From Bimuria novae-zelandiae CBS 107.79 (Eukaryota > Ascomycota > Dothideomycetes > Pleosporales > Didymosphaeriaceae), in NCBI GenBank assembly GCA_010015655.1, contig ML976706.1:133529-197528 (forward strand): a DNA stretch of 64,000 nt, in the 5' to 3' direction. This document shows positions 1 to 10,921 of this stretch, in pieces. Made by a program: the position numbers and the translations under genes. Every line of letters starts with the position of its first letter. The stretch's first letter is position 1. The notes below the pieces were generated by a model. That model had not been told where the DNA came from. It worked only from the letters and a program-made list of their open reading frames with translations, and searched no databases.

Positions 1-3000
1 CTTAATTAGCACAAATCTTAATTCCTTAGTTAGTTAATAGACTATAACTAAAATAAAGTTATAGGGGCGTTTATTCCCTAGTGCTAGTAACGCTAGGAGT
101 TTTATAATAAAGTCTATAATTACACTAGACTATAGTCTTAGGGGTAGCTATAGTAGTTATAGAAGGCTATAAGGCTTATATCTTTTAGGCTTATTTTAGT
201 AATATACTAAATAACTGCTTAATACTTTTTATACTATTTACTATAGCCTAAGAATAGCATATTTATTCTCGATTTAGCGCGTTATCTTTTTAATTTTTAG
301 GTATCCTTACTCCTTATTTTTATGTAGTGTTTTAACTAATCGTAGTACTATTTAGGTACTTATTTATACCTTATTCCTATAATCGTGTGTAGATAACTTT
401 AGAGCCTAATTTAGGTTATACGCGTGTTAATCTTCGTCCATAAGCTTTTTATAGTCTTTAAAATTAGTTATAAAAGTTTATAATAGGTAAATTCTGCGCG
501 TTGTACTTTTAGCACAGGCGTAAGCTGTGTCTTATTATAGCGTAGCGTCCTATCCTTTACTTTTATAAGGATGGCGTTATAGTCGACGTTGCCTTCTTTT
601 TCTATAAGATCAGATTATTTGCTAAGGACGTTTGCTACTCTATTAGTTATTCCTGCTAGGTAGGTAATCTAAAAGTTATATTTTACTAACTATTTAGACT
701 ATTTAGCCTACCTTCCGTTAAGCTTCTTCGTAGTTGTAAAGCAGGTAAGGTTTAGGTAGTTAAAAAAATTTTCTACTTAATGTCTTACTCTCTTAAGCTA
801 TACTTTTTACTACTTAAAATAGTTAATAATTACTATAAGTTCCTTATTATAAATTTTATAGTTAAGTATTGCTCCTAAGAACTTCTTTAAATAGTAGAAC
901 ACTAGTCTTTAATTTTTATTATTATATTCTTATAGGAGTATAGCTTCTAGCGCGTAGTTTAATGCGTTAGTGTAGATACAATGCCGCTACTCTAGGTTAT
1001 ATATTTATAGTAGTAGCGCGGTTAAGAATAGACGTTTTAGCTTTTTAAAAGCCTTTATTTCTTCTTTCTGTAGTAGTTACTATTTGCTAGTTTTAGTAAG
1101 TTCTATTAGTAGAGCGATTATTTTAGAGTAGTTTTTAATAAATTTGCAATAAAAGTTAATAAAGCTAAAGAAATACTAGATGTCTTTTACTAATTTTAGT
1201 AAGGGCTATTCCTCTATTATTATAATTTTCTTTTGATCTATTTTAATACCTTTCTAAGATATTATAAATCCTAGGTATTCTGTCTTTATAATGTAGAATT
1301 TACACTTCTTAGGGTGTAGGAGCAATCTATACTCCTGTAATTTCTTAAATACCTTTTACACATACTCTTTATATTCCTCTAAGGAGTCGCTTAAATATAT
1401 TAATATATTATCTAAATACACTATGCAAAATACGTCTAAGTATTTATATAAGACTTAGTTTATAAGTTCTAAAAAGGTCGCTGGGACGTTTGTTAACCCT
1501 ATTAACATAACTATATACTTAAAAAGATTATATTGTGTGCGAAAGGCAGTTCTCTATTTATATTCTCTTATAATTTATACCTAATAGAATCTATTCTAGA
1601 TATTAAACTTCGTAAACTACTTAGCGCCACGAAGTTAGTCTACAAGCTCCGTAATTAGGGGTAATAGGTATTAATTCTTAACTATTAAGGCGTTTTAGCT
1701 AATTATAATTTATATAGAGCCGTAGCCTGCTGTCCTTCTTAGGTATAAAGAGTATTAGAAAAGCTATAGGACTTTAACTAGGCTTCTATTTTTTAGAATA
1801 GAGATTCTTTTTTAATAGTTTCTTTAACTCTTTTTCCTAGTCTTATGTAAGGGGCTATAGGCGCTTTAGCTATAACTTAGCTTTTTTTACTAGTAGTATC
1901 TTGTAATCCTACTTTTAGTCGTTAGGTAAGACTGTCTCGTCGTGTTTCTTAAATAAGTCTATAAATTCTTAGTATTCCACCAGTAGAATAGGGTTTTTAT
2001 TAATTATTTTAGCTAATTGCACCTATAGACAGGCATTTATTCTAGGTATTATTATAAAATCTTATTTATCTTATAAACTAATATTTTTATATTGTGGATG
2101 CCTAGCTCTCTTTCCTTACTTAAAGTTCCTAAAGGTTCCCTTTTTACTATAACTTTTCTTAAGTTGTTGCGGATAGTTTCCTAAGTAAGATTGTCCTAGT
2201 AAGCTAATCTATCTTTAGATTATACTACTTAAGCTATTTATTACTAATAATAGCTTCTATGTCTCTTATTTTAGCGATAGTAAAGACATGCTAGCTTTTT
2301 AAGCTTTTAGTATTAACTTATACTAGCGCTATCTCTAGGCATAGCTAACTATTATTATATCATTATAATTAGGTCCTGTCCGTAGGTCCTATTTATAATA
2401 GTATTTTTTTATTATAATAGGATATATTATATCTTTTAACTACTTTTAGGGCTATTAGACACGCGTCTGTTCCTTGATTAATAAGTATTCTAATACGATA
2501 TCTATATATCGTAATATCCTTAATTAAGCATTTCTTAATTTGGTGAGTATCTACTTAATAAGCTATAATAATTACACTATTACTAGTATGGCTTGTTACC
2601 TAGTAATATTTTAGTTTTTTAAGTCCTTAGGCTTGCTATCTGGGCCTATAGCTTCTTAAATCTAGTTCTTAACCTAAGCTAGTTTCGAGATTTCCTTAAC
2701 CTTATACTATTTATAATATTAATAGTATGTACTATAGGCTTTTTTAATTTTATTAGATTTATATACTCCTAGTATCTTATAATAGGAGTAGTTTAGAGTA
2801 AGGCATTCGTGCCTTGCTAGCTCGTAGTGGCTTAGTTAATCTTTAAAAGAGGCTGCTTCCTCCTGCAGGCTTAGATGCGCTAAGCACTATAGGTAATACT
2901 TGTCTTATTAGATAGATAGGTGGGTTTCGTGTCCCGTCTAGGTTACCCCTGTAACACCTTGTAGGTTATGGGGATCTATGCCGCGTGGGAACTATCTAGT

Positions 3001-4541
3001 TACGTATTTCTATTAGGCATGGATTTCGCAAGTGTTCTTAAAGCACCTATACTAACTATTCTACTTATAGTATTTTATCTAATAAAGTAAAAAGTATTTA
3101 TAATAGTTGTTAGGTATTCTATACTAATTTTTACTTATTTAATAATAGTCTAGGTTACCTAAGGTGTGAGTCACCTTAGCCTGTCCCTTATAATACTATT
3201 AGTGTCCTTTTTTAGTATATTATTACTATTCCGCGCGTGCGTGCTACTTAATTATTATGATTTAATATAAATAGTAGGATAGTTCTTCTTATATTTTCTT
3301 AACTAGCTAGTAGATATCTTAAGCATGTAGTCCTTATACTATTATTTTTAAGTATACTAAGGTAGGTAATGTAGCCTATTATTATATACCTGGCACGTTT
3401 TATTCACTAGTTAGCTAAAAATATTATGCCTTTATAAAACTATATATTCTTTTACTTATATTATTAGGTTAGGGATTTTTTATATAAGGTCCTTAATTTC
3501 CTTAACTAGAATTAAAGTAGCTATTACTATATTAAAGAGGTTAGTCGCATTAACCTCTATCTTCTATTTTTTATAGTCCCTAGCAAAGTGCTCTTGTTCT
3601 CTATAATAAAGGCATACTTTGTCCTTATATTATTGGTATTTTCTTTAGGAGATGTAGGATTCTTACCCTACCTAAGTCTTCTAAACTTCTAGTTCTAGTT
3701 AGCCTATTTCTTGTACTAATAAGCTTTATTAGCTATAATAATATCTTTATTTTTATCGCGGATTGTAAACTGCGTATAACTCTTTAACCTTATAAATATA
3801 TATCCTCTACGTTGCTTATCTATTTTTCCTTTAGATAAGCAATTATCTACTTTTATAGCTTAGTTAAGAAGTTCTTTTAGGTTATTAGATTTCTCTTAGT
3901 AGACTAGCTCGTCCTTAACGGCTTCCTTAAGCCTGTTATAGTAGGCAATTATAAGTAAAGCATTCCCCTATCTAACTAATTCTACCCTAATTTATTTCAA
4001 TTCTACTGTATAAAGTACTACTACATTTTCTTAGCGTAGACGTTAAAGGCAAATCTTAGCTTAGGGTTCTTTATTAATCGTGCTAAACATTTCTTTTATA
4101 GCGTTATAGAAGAGTTCCTAATTCTTTATAGCTTTCTTTGTAGTGTTATCGTAATCATCGAGTTTATTATTCTTAAGAAAGTTATTAATTATTAGCCTAG
4201 CCTACTTTGCTACCTTGCCTTGTATATTTATGCAGGTAACTAGAATTTTATTTTAGTTAGTCTTAAACTTTCCTAGGTTATATTAGATAAATAACTTTAT
4301 AGTTATTAAGAATATTGCTAGGTAATCCTTCTTATTATAGAGCTTAGGCTTAAATATTTTTACCTACTACTTCGCGTCTTCCTAGATACCAATATTTTTT
4401 ATTTATCTAATTAATAATTTCTTAAAGTTATGTAATCTATGCTGCGTGCTTAGTTATAACTTCTCTTAAAGTCCTTTTTAGAATTAGTGCTATAGCTAGA
4501 GTGCTCAATCCTACTATATTATACTTAATAGGTAGTTAAAG
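1..4541 (-). mobile_element. Gypsy element G1, internal region, RIP-degraded, truncated by window edge
   Basis: This is the gag-pol region of a Ty3/Gypsy retrotransposon read on the minus strand. Around 1480 down to 1240 the minus strand gives a reverse-transcriptase core: a YLDNILIYLSDSLEEYKEY-type segment, then a [15 protein letters not shown] segment. The YLDN stands where active enzymes have Y-x-D-D, so the second Asp is lost. Near 3630-3580 a zinc-knuckle-like stretch VCLYYREQEHFARDY has lost two cysteines. Every frame is broken by TAA/TAG at former Gln and Trp codons, and CA/TG dinucleotides are depleted, as expected after RIP. Gag lies next to the LTR at 4542 and pol runs toward position 1, so the integrase end and 3' LTR lie outside the window. 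Not coding now. Confidence 0.85.
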
Positions 4542-4897
4542 TGTTATAAGGCGCTTACACCTTAGTCTAATCTAGGTTAAGGTAGTAAGGTTAAAGTAGT
4601 ACTTTATAAATTATTTAGTAGTATAAGTTAATACGAAACTTAGCGCGTGGCTATATAATTTAATCTTATAATAAATAAAATAACTATTAGTCTATATAGA
4701 AGAATGTACTCGCATAGAAAATATTTTAGTTAACTATAAGGAGCGTAATATAGGAAATTGTCTTATAGATATATCCTTCTTGTCCTATAGAATCTTATAG
4801 TATCCTATATCCTAGTCCCATGGGATCCCATGGGATATCTTAAGACGTTACGTGACTAAGGTTACATGGTCCTATAATGTCTTATAGTCTTGGCGCC
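4542..4897 (-). repeat. G1 LTR, inner part (split by Copia C1)
   Basis: Read on the minus strand, this is the 3' part of an LTR that ends CTTATAACA at 4542. It resembles the 14555-15006 LTR in the block around gcgagtacgttctcc and in its CTTATAACA end. The LTR is interrupted at 4897/4898 by Copia C1; its other part is 10173-10268, beginning TGTTACGG on the minus strand. The repeated gcgcc at 4893-4897 and 10173-10177 is the C1 target duplication. Confidence 0.8.
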
Positions 4898-5096
4898 TGT
4901 CCGATTACATGGCACTTTGCACTAAACTCAAAGTGTAAAGGTGGCTGGGCAATCCTACGCCAAGAAAAGAAGACTTCGGTAGCAGTCTGACAGAACACGA
5001 ACAAGACATAACACGAATATTATTAATTAATTATTATAACTATTAATTCTTATTATTGCATTAGCTTAAAGTGACAGAACACTATTAAATCTAATA
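4898..5096 (+). repeat. 5' LTR of Copia C1
   Basis: 199-bp LTR beginning TGTCCGATTACATGG. The terminal CA has become TA (ctaata), consistent with C-to-T mutation. It matches 9974-10172 along its whole length. Confidence 0.92.
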
Positions 5097-5118
5097 ATTA
5101 AGAGTCTTACTACCTTAA
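5097..5118 (+). promoter_or_regulatory. Candidate primer-binding site of C1 (half-tRNA type)
   Basis: Directly after the 5' LTR is attaagagtcttactacctta. The equivalent site of Copia Q (55596 onward) reads attaagagtctcactgcc. The reverse complement of the Q version gives a 5' D-arm end plus an anticodon arm with stem TGAGA and loop CTCTTAA, anticodon CTT (Lys). It does not start with TGG, so priming by a tRNA 3' end is unlikely. Priming from a tRNA cut in the anticodon loop, as known for Drosophila copia, is inferred. Confidence 0.6.
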
Positions 5119-5212
5119 TACGACCGATTGTAATGGCGTAATCTACCTTTAGAGACGCTATAGTTATCCTAACTAATAATAATAACTTTACTATATAGCT
5201 ATAATAACTCAA

Positions 5213-8200
5213 AATGCGATGCAAGCCACTTAATATCTAGAAAATTAATAATCTAGACTTACCTATCGATCCAAAAACGAAACCCGTTATGCTAAAGCCT
5301 CCCGCTATTAGCCTCTACTAAGTATTATAAGCTTATGTAACTGCAAACCCGAACACCCCGCCAATACACCTATCGCAACTATTAACGCAAGGCATAAAGG
5401 CATATAAAGACAATATTAATATCTATAAGATACTTCTAGAAGACTATAAGATGAACGATCGCGAATACAAAGAGGAGAGGGTAAACATTAATAAGGTAGT
5501 TATCTACCTATAATTAATAGTTTTAGCCTACCTACAAAAGAATTGCTGTTTACTAGAGCTATTAATTAAGTAATAGATTAGTAATCTTATAGCCAGAGTT
5601 AGTGTTGACCTAGAGCATGAGCAAATGCGGGCAAGGACCTGATATTATAAGGCGATTAAGCCCATGAGAAGCGTAGCTACCTGGAATATATGGCTAAATG
5701 AGTATGATTACGCGGCCACTGAAGCAGAAACCTAAGGGGTAGGAGAGCTTTAGCAGCTAAGCGCAGTTAAAGAAGACTTTATAAAAGCAGTTAATTATAT
5801 TGCCTCTTAATAGGTCACAAATTTTTAGTTAACCTAGAGAAAGGACCCGTCCGTCTCTAGGGAAGGCACAATGAGACTCTTCCAAGACTATATAAATCTC
5901 TAGCACCTAAATAAGGGCAAATAAAAAGGCGCTTTTGCTACTGCAGAGTCATTTCTCGCTAAAGGTGGTGAATCCACCTAGGCTACAGAGAGGGACGCCT
6001 CTCTTGTAGATAAAGTAGTATTATTTAAACTAAGGGGAAGACCCCTTAAATAACAAAATAATAGTTTTAGTACTAGAACTAAGCGGTCTGCCCCGAGTAA
6101 TTATAAGCTAGCGATAGCTAGTGGCAAATACTGCCCCGCTTATGATTAGCGTTATGCTCTAAGAGATTACTTCTATGCATTTCTAGAGAAATAACCTAAA
6201 TAGTTTAAGCTAAAGCCTTTTATAGCAAAGCTAATCTAATTTAGGTTAGAGTACGACTTAGAGCTGTAAGAAGCCCTAAGAGCTCTTAAGAGACTAAGAT
6301 CTTAAACACTAAGAATTAAACTATTACACACTCCTACTCTAACGCGAATCACTGAGGCTAACGATAAGTGACTAGATAGACGAAAGATTACTAAAATCCT
6401 AGCAAGCTTTAATGTAGCATCCTTCCATACTAATCCAAACACGTACCTATTACGATACTCAGCTATCCTCGATTCAGGCACAACTTGCCACATCTTTAAC
6501 AATATCGATTGCTTTGTCTCGTATAGGCCACCGTCGCCTGGAGACTTTATATAGGCTGGCAATACATAAGTATAGATTAAAGGATATAAGAGCGTCCACC
6601 TCAACATACGGAGTGCAAGTGGTAACCAAATAATATGGCTAGACAATGTAGCCTATTGTCCTAATCTACTTTGCAACCTAGTGTCGTTCCGATTACTCCG
6701 CAAGCAAGGCCTTTAGTGGGACACAAAAGCAGACCCTATAACTCTAAAGAGAAGAGACAATATGACGCTAGCAAAGCTTTAGGAGCTATATAGATAATAG
6801 GTGCTTAAGTACAGATCCGCCCCATTACGCTACATAGTTGTCAATAGTGTACCAGCTGCCCACATAGCGCACAAAACCAACACCCACACTAGAAGGCCAA
6901 AGAAGGCAGATGCCTTAACCTGGCATAGACAACTAGGTCATCCAGGCCCTTAAGCCCTTAAACACCTTGTTTAGCAATCTTAAGGGGTAAGAATAAAAGG
7001 GCTTACTATAGCTAAATACGATGCCTGTAGAAGAGCTAAACTTAAGCAATAAATACGCTAATAACTAAGGGATCTAACAGAAGGCCCTAGCGAAAGGGTA
7101 GCTATCGATTTCCACGATTTCGAAACTAATAGTTCTATAAAAGAGAAAAGTTAAATGCTAGTCACTAATCGATTCTCTAGCTTTATATAGGACTTCTACT
7201 TCAAAGACAATCGCCTAGCACGATTAATTATTAAGCTACTTAATAGCTTTATACAATTTATAAAAGTACAATTTAACGTTACTGTTAAGGTTATTAAATC
7301 GGACAACAAAATCTTCTCTATTAAAGCTAAAGTAGAAAGGTAGTGCTCGGCATAAGGTATTAGAATTAAGCCTTTAGCACCTAATACCTAAGCATAAAAT
7401 AGAAGAGCTAAACGCTTAGGGGGTGTTATTAAGAAGAAAGCGCGCGATGCAACTTAACTCTAACCTACCTTAGTAAATATAGCCTAAAATTACCTAAGCC
7501 GCTGTCTACCTCTATAATTAAACTCTAAACTACAGTAATTACTGGCGATCACTATACGAAGTGTTCTTTACGATAGTAGCCTCTTAAAATAGCTTTATTA
7601 CCCAGCCACGAAAACCTAATCAAGCTTACCTAAAAGTATATAGCTGTAAAGCTTTTGCCATGACCGACGATACAAAACGCGGCAAGAGTAAGCTCTAAAG
7701 GCTTAACCCTAAGGCATAGATTAGCTACCTTATTAGCTACTAATTAACTAATATTTAGAGAATCTAGATCCTATTACTTGCAAAGGTTATCAGCACCCGC
7801 GATATAATTTTTAATAAGGACTTAGTATTCTTAGGCAAGACTAAAGACCTAATAGATAACCTTATGTATAGCACCTTAGAAGAAATCGTAGCTTAGGTGC
7901 GATTAGTAGAGCTACCTCCCTTACCTTAGCAAAACCTAAAGACGGAGTCCTTTTATAAGGATAAAATAATCACTAACACATCGTATAAGGAAGGGGACGA
8001 GGAGACGTTAGGCTGTAGGTAAAGCAGGAAATTTAGCTACAAATACCTAACGCCTTTATTAACTTTACTACTAGTTACACTCCTTACCTAGTTAATAATA
8101 GGAGATAAATAACCTAAACCACCTCGCAAAGCATAAGCAGTGTAATTATAAACAAGCCTATAGATTACCACTTTTATAGCAGGCACCAAAGCTAGCAGCG

Positions 8201-9905
8201 CCGGCAAATATAATAGTAAGATTCTTAACAAGGCCCAGCTTTGACGTATAATTATAGTAGGCAAGAAGCCGCATCAGAGCGTGCTACTAGAGCTACCTAT
8301 ATGCTAAAATAAGCTCGAGGACCACCCTCTCTACGATATATGGAAGGAAGCCGAGCGATCCCATCTACAGAGCCACAAGGAAATGAAATCCTGGAGTAAG
8401 GTTATAGCCACTCTAGTAAAAGTAGCAGGCTACCAAATCCTCGACTGCATATAGGTATATACCTATAAGTTTAACAAACACTATCGACTATAGAAGTGCA
8501 AGACACGACTAGTTATAAGAGGTAACTAATAATAGCACCTTACTTCGCAAGAAACCTACGCCGTAACACTAGCAGGATAATTATTTCGCATGCTTATAGC
8601 AATTATAGCTTAGTTTAACCTAGAGCTTATCTAACACAACGTTACCAACGCTTTTGTCCACGCAAAGCTAGACAGAGAAATCTACATGAGAATGCCCCGT
8701 GGCTACTCGCGAGCAGGCACAGTCCTCTACCTACACAAAGCACTCTACAGACTGCGCATATCTCCACTACTTTGGCAGAGAGAGTTCACATTAACGCTTC
8801 GTAATATAGGTTTTAAAATAGTACCCTACGAGCCATGCTGTCTTATTAAGAATAGCATTATTATCTTCTTCTATATAGATAACCTTATTATTGCTTACGA
8901 TAAGTTATAATAGCAAGCTGCTAAAGCTGCTCTAGTAAAGATAAGTACTAAATTTACACTCACTAGTGGCAACAACCTACAATGGTTTCTAGGAGTTAAA
9001 GTTATTAGAGACCGCCTAAACAGAAAGATCTGGCTTTCATAGGCCTTATACATTAACAAGATCTCGCGCCTTATTAAGCAACATAAGATATGGCACGAAA
9101 CACCTATAGCAGTAGTTAAACTGCTTCCTTAAACTAGACTCGCTAGTAAGGCTAAAGTTAATTAATATCAGCGCAAGATAGGATCTATCCTCTACGCTAT
9201 AGTAACCACATAACTAGATATTGCCTTTGCAAGCTCTCGACTTTCACGATTCTTATCAAACCTAAGTAAAGAGCACCAAGCCGCTACTGACTGAGTTCTC
9301 CTCTATCTTGCGGATACCAGATCACTAGGTCTTTAGCTTAGGGGTGCAGATACTTTAGAGGTGGTAAGTGACGCTTCTTTCGCTAACAATACGCTCGACC
9401 GTAAGAGCTTACAAAGATACATTATTAAGTTATTTAGTGGCTTAATTGCATAGAAAGCAAATAAGCAAGATATAGTCACTATATTAACTATAGAGGCCGA
9501 ATTACTAGCTCTCTTACAGGTGGCTAAAGAAGCTTTGTTTATCTCACAATTACTAAAGGAGCTAAAAATTAACCTTAGCAATTCCCTTATTATAATTAAT
9601 TACGATAACTAGCAAATAATCTGGCTTATTACTAAAGAGATTACTAAGCTGCAGACCAAGCTCCGTCATATAGATATCCACAATCACTGGCTGAGACAAG
9701 AGGTTGTATTAAAGACAATTAAGGTGGACTATTAACGCTCGGAGGACATGGTTGTAGATGGGCTTACAAAGGCCCTGCTAGCTAATAAGTAGAGTAGCTT
9801 TCTAAATAAATTAGGACTTGCAAAAATTAAGGATAAGATTATAAACGTAGAGGTTAACCTGCTCGAGCTAGAGCAGAGAATAGAGGCTTTTGAAATTAAA
9901 CTATA
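5213..9905 (+). pseudogene. Copia C1 gag-pol relic
   Basis: The polyprotein of Copia C1 in the usual order gag, protease, integrase, reverse transcriptase, RNase H. Integrase starts near 6910 with a WHRQLGHPGP-like stretch and continues through an AIDFHDFETNSS-like core to about 7440. Reverse transcriptase spans about 8380-9070 and includes ALYRLRISPLLWQREF; the catalytic YxDD equivalent reads FYIDN. RNase H spans about 9355-9575 (SDASFANNTLD, then TIEAELLAL). Dozens of TAA/TAG codons stand where Gln or Trp would be expected. No frame is usable; the longest open stretch is about 74 codons at 8686-8910. Confidence 0.88.
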
Positions 9906-9973
9906 AAGGATAATACTGTTAGATTACCGACAGATAGTCTCCAGCTTAAGGATAAGCCTAAGCTAAGGGGGTG

Positions 9974-10172
9974 TGTCCGATTATATAGCACTTTGCACTA
10001 AACTTAAAGTGTAAAGGTGGCTAGGCAATCCTACGCCAAGAAAAGAAGACTTCGGTAGCAGTCTAATAGAACACGAATAAGACACAACACGAACATCATT
10101 AATTAATTATTATAACTATTAATTCTCATCATTGCATTAGCTCAAAGTGACAGAACACTATCAAATCTGACA
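9974..10172 (+). repeat. 3' LTR of Copia C1
   Basis: 199-bp LTR beginning TGTCCGATTATATAG and ending AAATCTGACA, followed at once by the target duplicate gcgcc. It preserves some C residues that the 5' LTR has lost and has lost others the 5' LTR retains, so each copy was mutated independently. Confidence 0.93.
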
Positions 10173-10268
10173 GCGCCTGAGATAGCCTAGGGCATTACGT
10201 AAGCCTAGGTGGGACCTAAGTACCGTCATAAGACCCGTCGTCCCACCACCGACTTCTGGACCGTAACA
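10173..10268 (-). repeat. G1 LTR, outer part
   Basis: On the minus strand this begins TGTTACGGTCCAGAAGTC at 10268 and runs to the C1 insertion point. Together with 4542-4897 it forms one Gypsy LTR of roughly 450 bp, the length of the G3 LTRs. GC content is higher than in the surrounding relics. Confidence 0.75.
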
Positions 10269-10640
10269 CTATATTTTAAGATACTAATAAATAACTTCTA
10301 CCTAGGTTTAAACTTCCTAAGCCTATTCTTAATATAGGCCTTTATCTTACTATACGCACTATCTTTATTGTATTCTACCTTATATTATGTAGTATTAAAG
10401 CCTAGTTTGCATTGCTTGGTAGGGTTATCGCCTCTTTAGAGGATTAATATATGTAGTTTAAGACGTGTTAGGTACGTAAGTACTAGATCCTTATCTACTT
10501 TAGTATAGTGAAGTTCCTCTATAGTAATAAGTATTTAGAGACTAAAAGACTTTAAGCTATTTTTCTTAGTAGTCTTTTAAAAAAGCGTAAAGTGCTTTAA
10601 CTTTAATCTATTATCTTTATTATTCTTTAGTAGGTCTTAG
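10269..10640. other. AT-rich relic without recognisable content
   Basis: 372 bp of AT-rich, stop-filled sequence between the G1 LTR and the G2 LTR. It is presumably an older degraded repeat. I see no gene, RNA or repeat structure in it. Confidence 0.5.
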
Positions 10641-10921
10641 TGTTAGGATCTGAGATCTAAGGAAGGCTGTGCCAGTTTTGTACTTAACCTCTCATGTTAT
10701 TCGCTAGGAATGACTGGTCATTTACGACTACGCCGTATGGCGCTAAGTCACGTGAGTGCTCTCTAGAGAGTGCTCGCCAGCGAGCAGTCTAAGACCTGTA
10801 TATAGAAACGCGATAATGGACTTCTATTATCGTGTTTAACCAGTTTACTAATCTATTGTTTGGGTTTAACTCAGGCTCTCTTATTAATTTAATTATACTA
10901 TACATACTTTTAATACTAACA
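10641..10921 (-). repeat. LTR of Gypsy element G2 (family M)
   Basis: On the minus strand this 281-bp segment starts TGTTAGTATTAAAAG at 10921 and ends GGATCCTAACA-like sequence at 10641. A related copy starts at 55180 (gttagtattaaaagtatg). In both places the adjoining internal sequence is the same block (gtattaatagc near 10930-10945 on the minus strand and near 47592 on the plus strand), which marks this as the 3' LTR of a minus-strand element. It has stayed less AT-rich than its surroundings. I could not find a clear target duplication at its outer edge. Confidence 0.7.

Larger units (their letters stand above)
4898..10172 (+). mobile_element. Ty1/Copia retrotransposon C1, full length, RIP-degraded
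   Basis: A complete Copia element of 5275 bp. It has two 199-bp LTRs (4898-5096 and 9974-10172) starting TGTCCGATTA and ending, in the better-preserved copy, ATCTGACA. The 5-bp target duplication gcgcc flanks both sides. The differences between the LTRs that I compared are C/T or G/A. A purine-rich tract (ctaagggggtg) precedes the 3' LTR. The element sits inside the LTR of G1, so it is younger than G1. Its reading frames are full of stops, so it is non-autonomous. Confidence 0.93.
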
